Of a stretch of DNA of 64,000 nt, positions 63,358 through 64,000 are shown one piece after another. Both the position numbers and the translations under genes were made by a program. The notes beneath the pieces were generated by a model. The model worked only from the letters and a program-made list of their open reading frames with translations, had not been told where the DNA came from and ran no database searches. The first letter of the stretch is position 1; each line of letters opens with the position of its first letter. This DNA comes from Actinomycetes bacterium (GTDB lineage: Bacteria; Actinomycetota; Acidimicrobiia; Acidimicrobiales; RAAP-2), in the NCBI GenBank assembly GCA_021806045.1, contig JAJZDI010000001.1, forward strand, positions 70,518-134,517. The letters are read 5' to 3'.

Positions 63358-64000
63358 ATGTCGCCATCGGAGAGCCGCCTGCCTCACTACCGGACCCGGG
63401 TCGTCGACGCCGAGCTCGACGCCCTGCTCCCGTTCCTGCCGGCCCTCAGTCTGGAGGGGCCCAAGGGGGTCGGCAAGACTGCGACGGTCACCGAACGCGC
63501 CGGCACGGTGGTTCGCCTCGACGATCCGGCAGTGCTCGAGGTGATCGTTGCTCGACCGGCCCGGTTGGCCGACGGGGTGGCACCCATCGTCATCGACGAG
63601 TGGCAGCGCTTCCCGGTGTCGTGGGACGTCGTGCGCCGTGCGGTCGACGAGGATCCATCGCCCGGCCGATTCCTGCTCACCGGCTCCGCCACCCCGATCG
63701 ACAAGCCGACACATTCGGGCGCCGGTCGCATCGTCCCGATCCGCATGAGGCCGCTCACGCTGGCCGAACGCGGCGTGGCCACTCCGACAGTGTCGCTGGC
63801 CACGCTGCTGACCGGTGCCCGCCCCACGCTCGGTGGCACCTCCGACGTGACACTGGAGAAATACACGTCGGAGATCCTGGCGGGTGGGTTCCCGGGGATG
63901 CGCTTCGACGATCCCCGGTCCCGACGCGTCGCGCTCGATGGCTACATCGAGCGCATCGTCGACAGTGATCTACCCGAACTGGGCGTCACCGTACGCCGGC
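63358..64000 (+). CDS. AAA_14/DUF4143-type ATP-binding protein (3' truncated by window)
   Basis: The first 214 residues of a P-loop ATPase. Walker A is EGPKGVGKT (about 33-41), Walker B is PIVIDEWQ, and a TGSAT sensor follows, the layout of the AAA_14 family, which normally continues with a DUF4143 nuclease-like domain outside the window. These genes are scattered among bacteria, carried horizontally, and have no settled function. ATG 63358 (or GTG 63355) follows an AT-rich promoter unlike the rest of the chromosome. Confidence 0.82.
   Translation, partial: MSPSESRLPHYRTRVVDAELDALLPFLPALSLEGPKGVGKTATVTERAGTVVRLDDPAVLEVIVARPARLADGVAPIVIDEWQRFPVSWDVVRRAVDEDPSPGRFLLTGSATPIDKPTHSGAGRIVPIRMRPLTLAERGVATPTVSLATLLTGARPTLGGTSDVTLEKYTSEILAGGFPGMRFDDPRSRRVALDGYIERIVDSDLPELGVTVRR

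Overview
This is one contiguous, very GC-rich chromosomal window whose GTG-rich starts, 4-bp start/stop overlaps and gene set (recBCD, a MarP-like protease, a CtpE-like ATPase, an NDMA-dependent alcohol dehydrogenase, GH15, TetR regulators) point to an actinobacterium. The best clue to the class is the secreted protein at 29937-31739. Its N-terminal repeats of the type GGYW(V/L)A..DGG(V/I)F(S/A)(Y/F)G are, from family knowledge, especially common in Acidimicrobiia, so I infer a member of that class. I see no phage, insertion sequence or CRISPR array. Many starts are preceded by a TANNNT hexamer exactly 5-6 nt upstream, which suggests widespread leaderless transcription.

Layout. 1-2.2 kb: end of a drug-efflux MFS gene and a TetR gene. 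2.2-9.1 kb: a leucine-catabolism operon (3-methylcrotonyl-CoA carboxylase beta and alpha, HMG-CoA lyase, acyl-CoA dehydrogenase) behind two palindromic operators shared with the TetR gene, then an HSD10-type dehydrogenase. 9.2-18.1 kb: recC-recB-recD as one overlapping operon. 18.2-24.4 kb: NDMA-type alcohol dehydrogenase, a low-GC FkbM methyltransferase, acetoacetyl-CoA synthetase (which could reactivate the acetoacetate made by HMG-CoA lyase), CtaG and a macrodomain protein. 24.4-26.5 kb: alkylation repair, Ada-AlkA on one strand and Ogt on the other. 26.6-29.7 kb: sterol-desaturase-like protein with its TetR regulator, and an amidase. 29.9-34.3 kb: secreted collagen-like/beta-propeller protein, ABC-F ATPase, and an orphan two-gene cassette. 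34.5-46.8 kb: PEP synthase, site-2 protease, two divergent P-type ATPases (one fused to hemerythrin), a GNAT/acyl-CoA-synthetase fusion, an aquaporin.

46.9-53.4 kb is the most interesting part. A cobalamin-binding regulator with the W-x9-EH signature of CarH/LitR photoreceptors, but an excisionase-like DNA-binding head, sits next to genes for a flavin amine oxidase-like protein, a DUF1365 protein and a CFA-synthase-like methyltransferase, with SRPBCC and SDR genes transcribed divergently and a limonene-epoxide-hydrolase-like gene on the far side of the regulator. The divergent promoter and the regulator's own promoter share a motif placed identically over the -10 box. I read this as a light/B12-responsive lipid-modification module.

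53.4-64.0 kb: a RelE/Phd toxin-antitoxin pair, TetR, an RDD protein, a MarP-like protease, a GH15-glucose dehydrogenase-metallo-beta-lactamase operon, tRNA-Ser(CGA) with tadA, an HSL-family esterase, and a truncated AAA_14 ATPase preceded by an AT-rich island. No stretch longer than 300 bp lacks a gene. The larger gaps (18055-18276, 20404-20684, 29725-29936, 33496-33710, 34299-34534, 46772-46977, 55647-55897, 63137-63357) hold only the sites listed or nothing I recognise.
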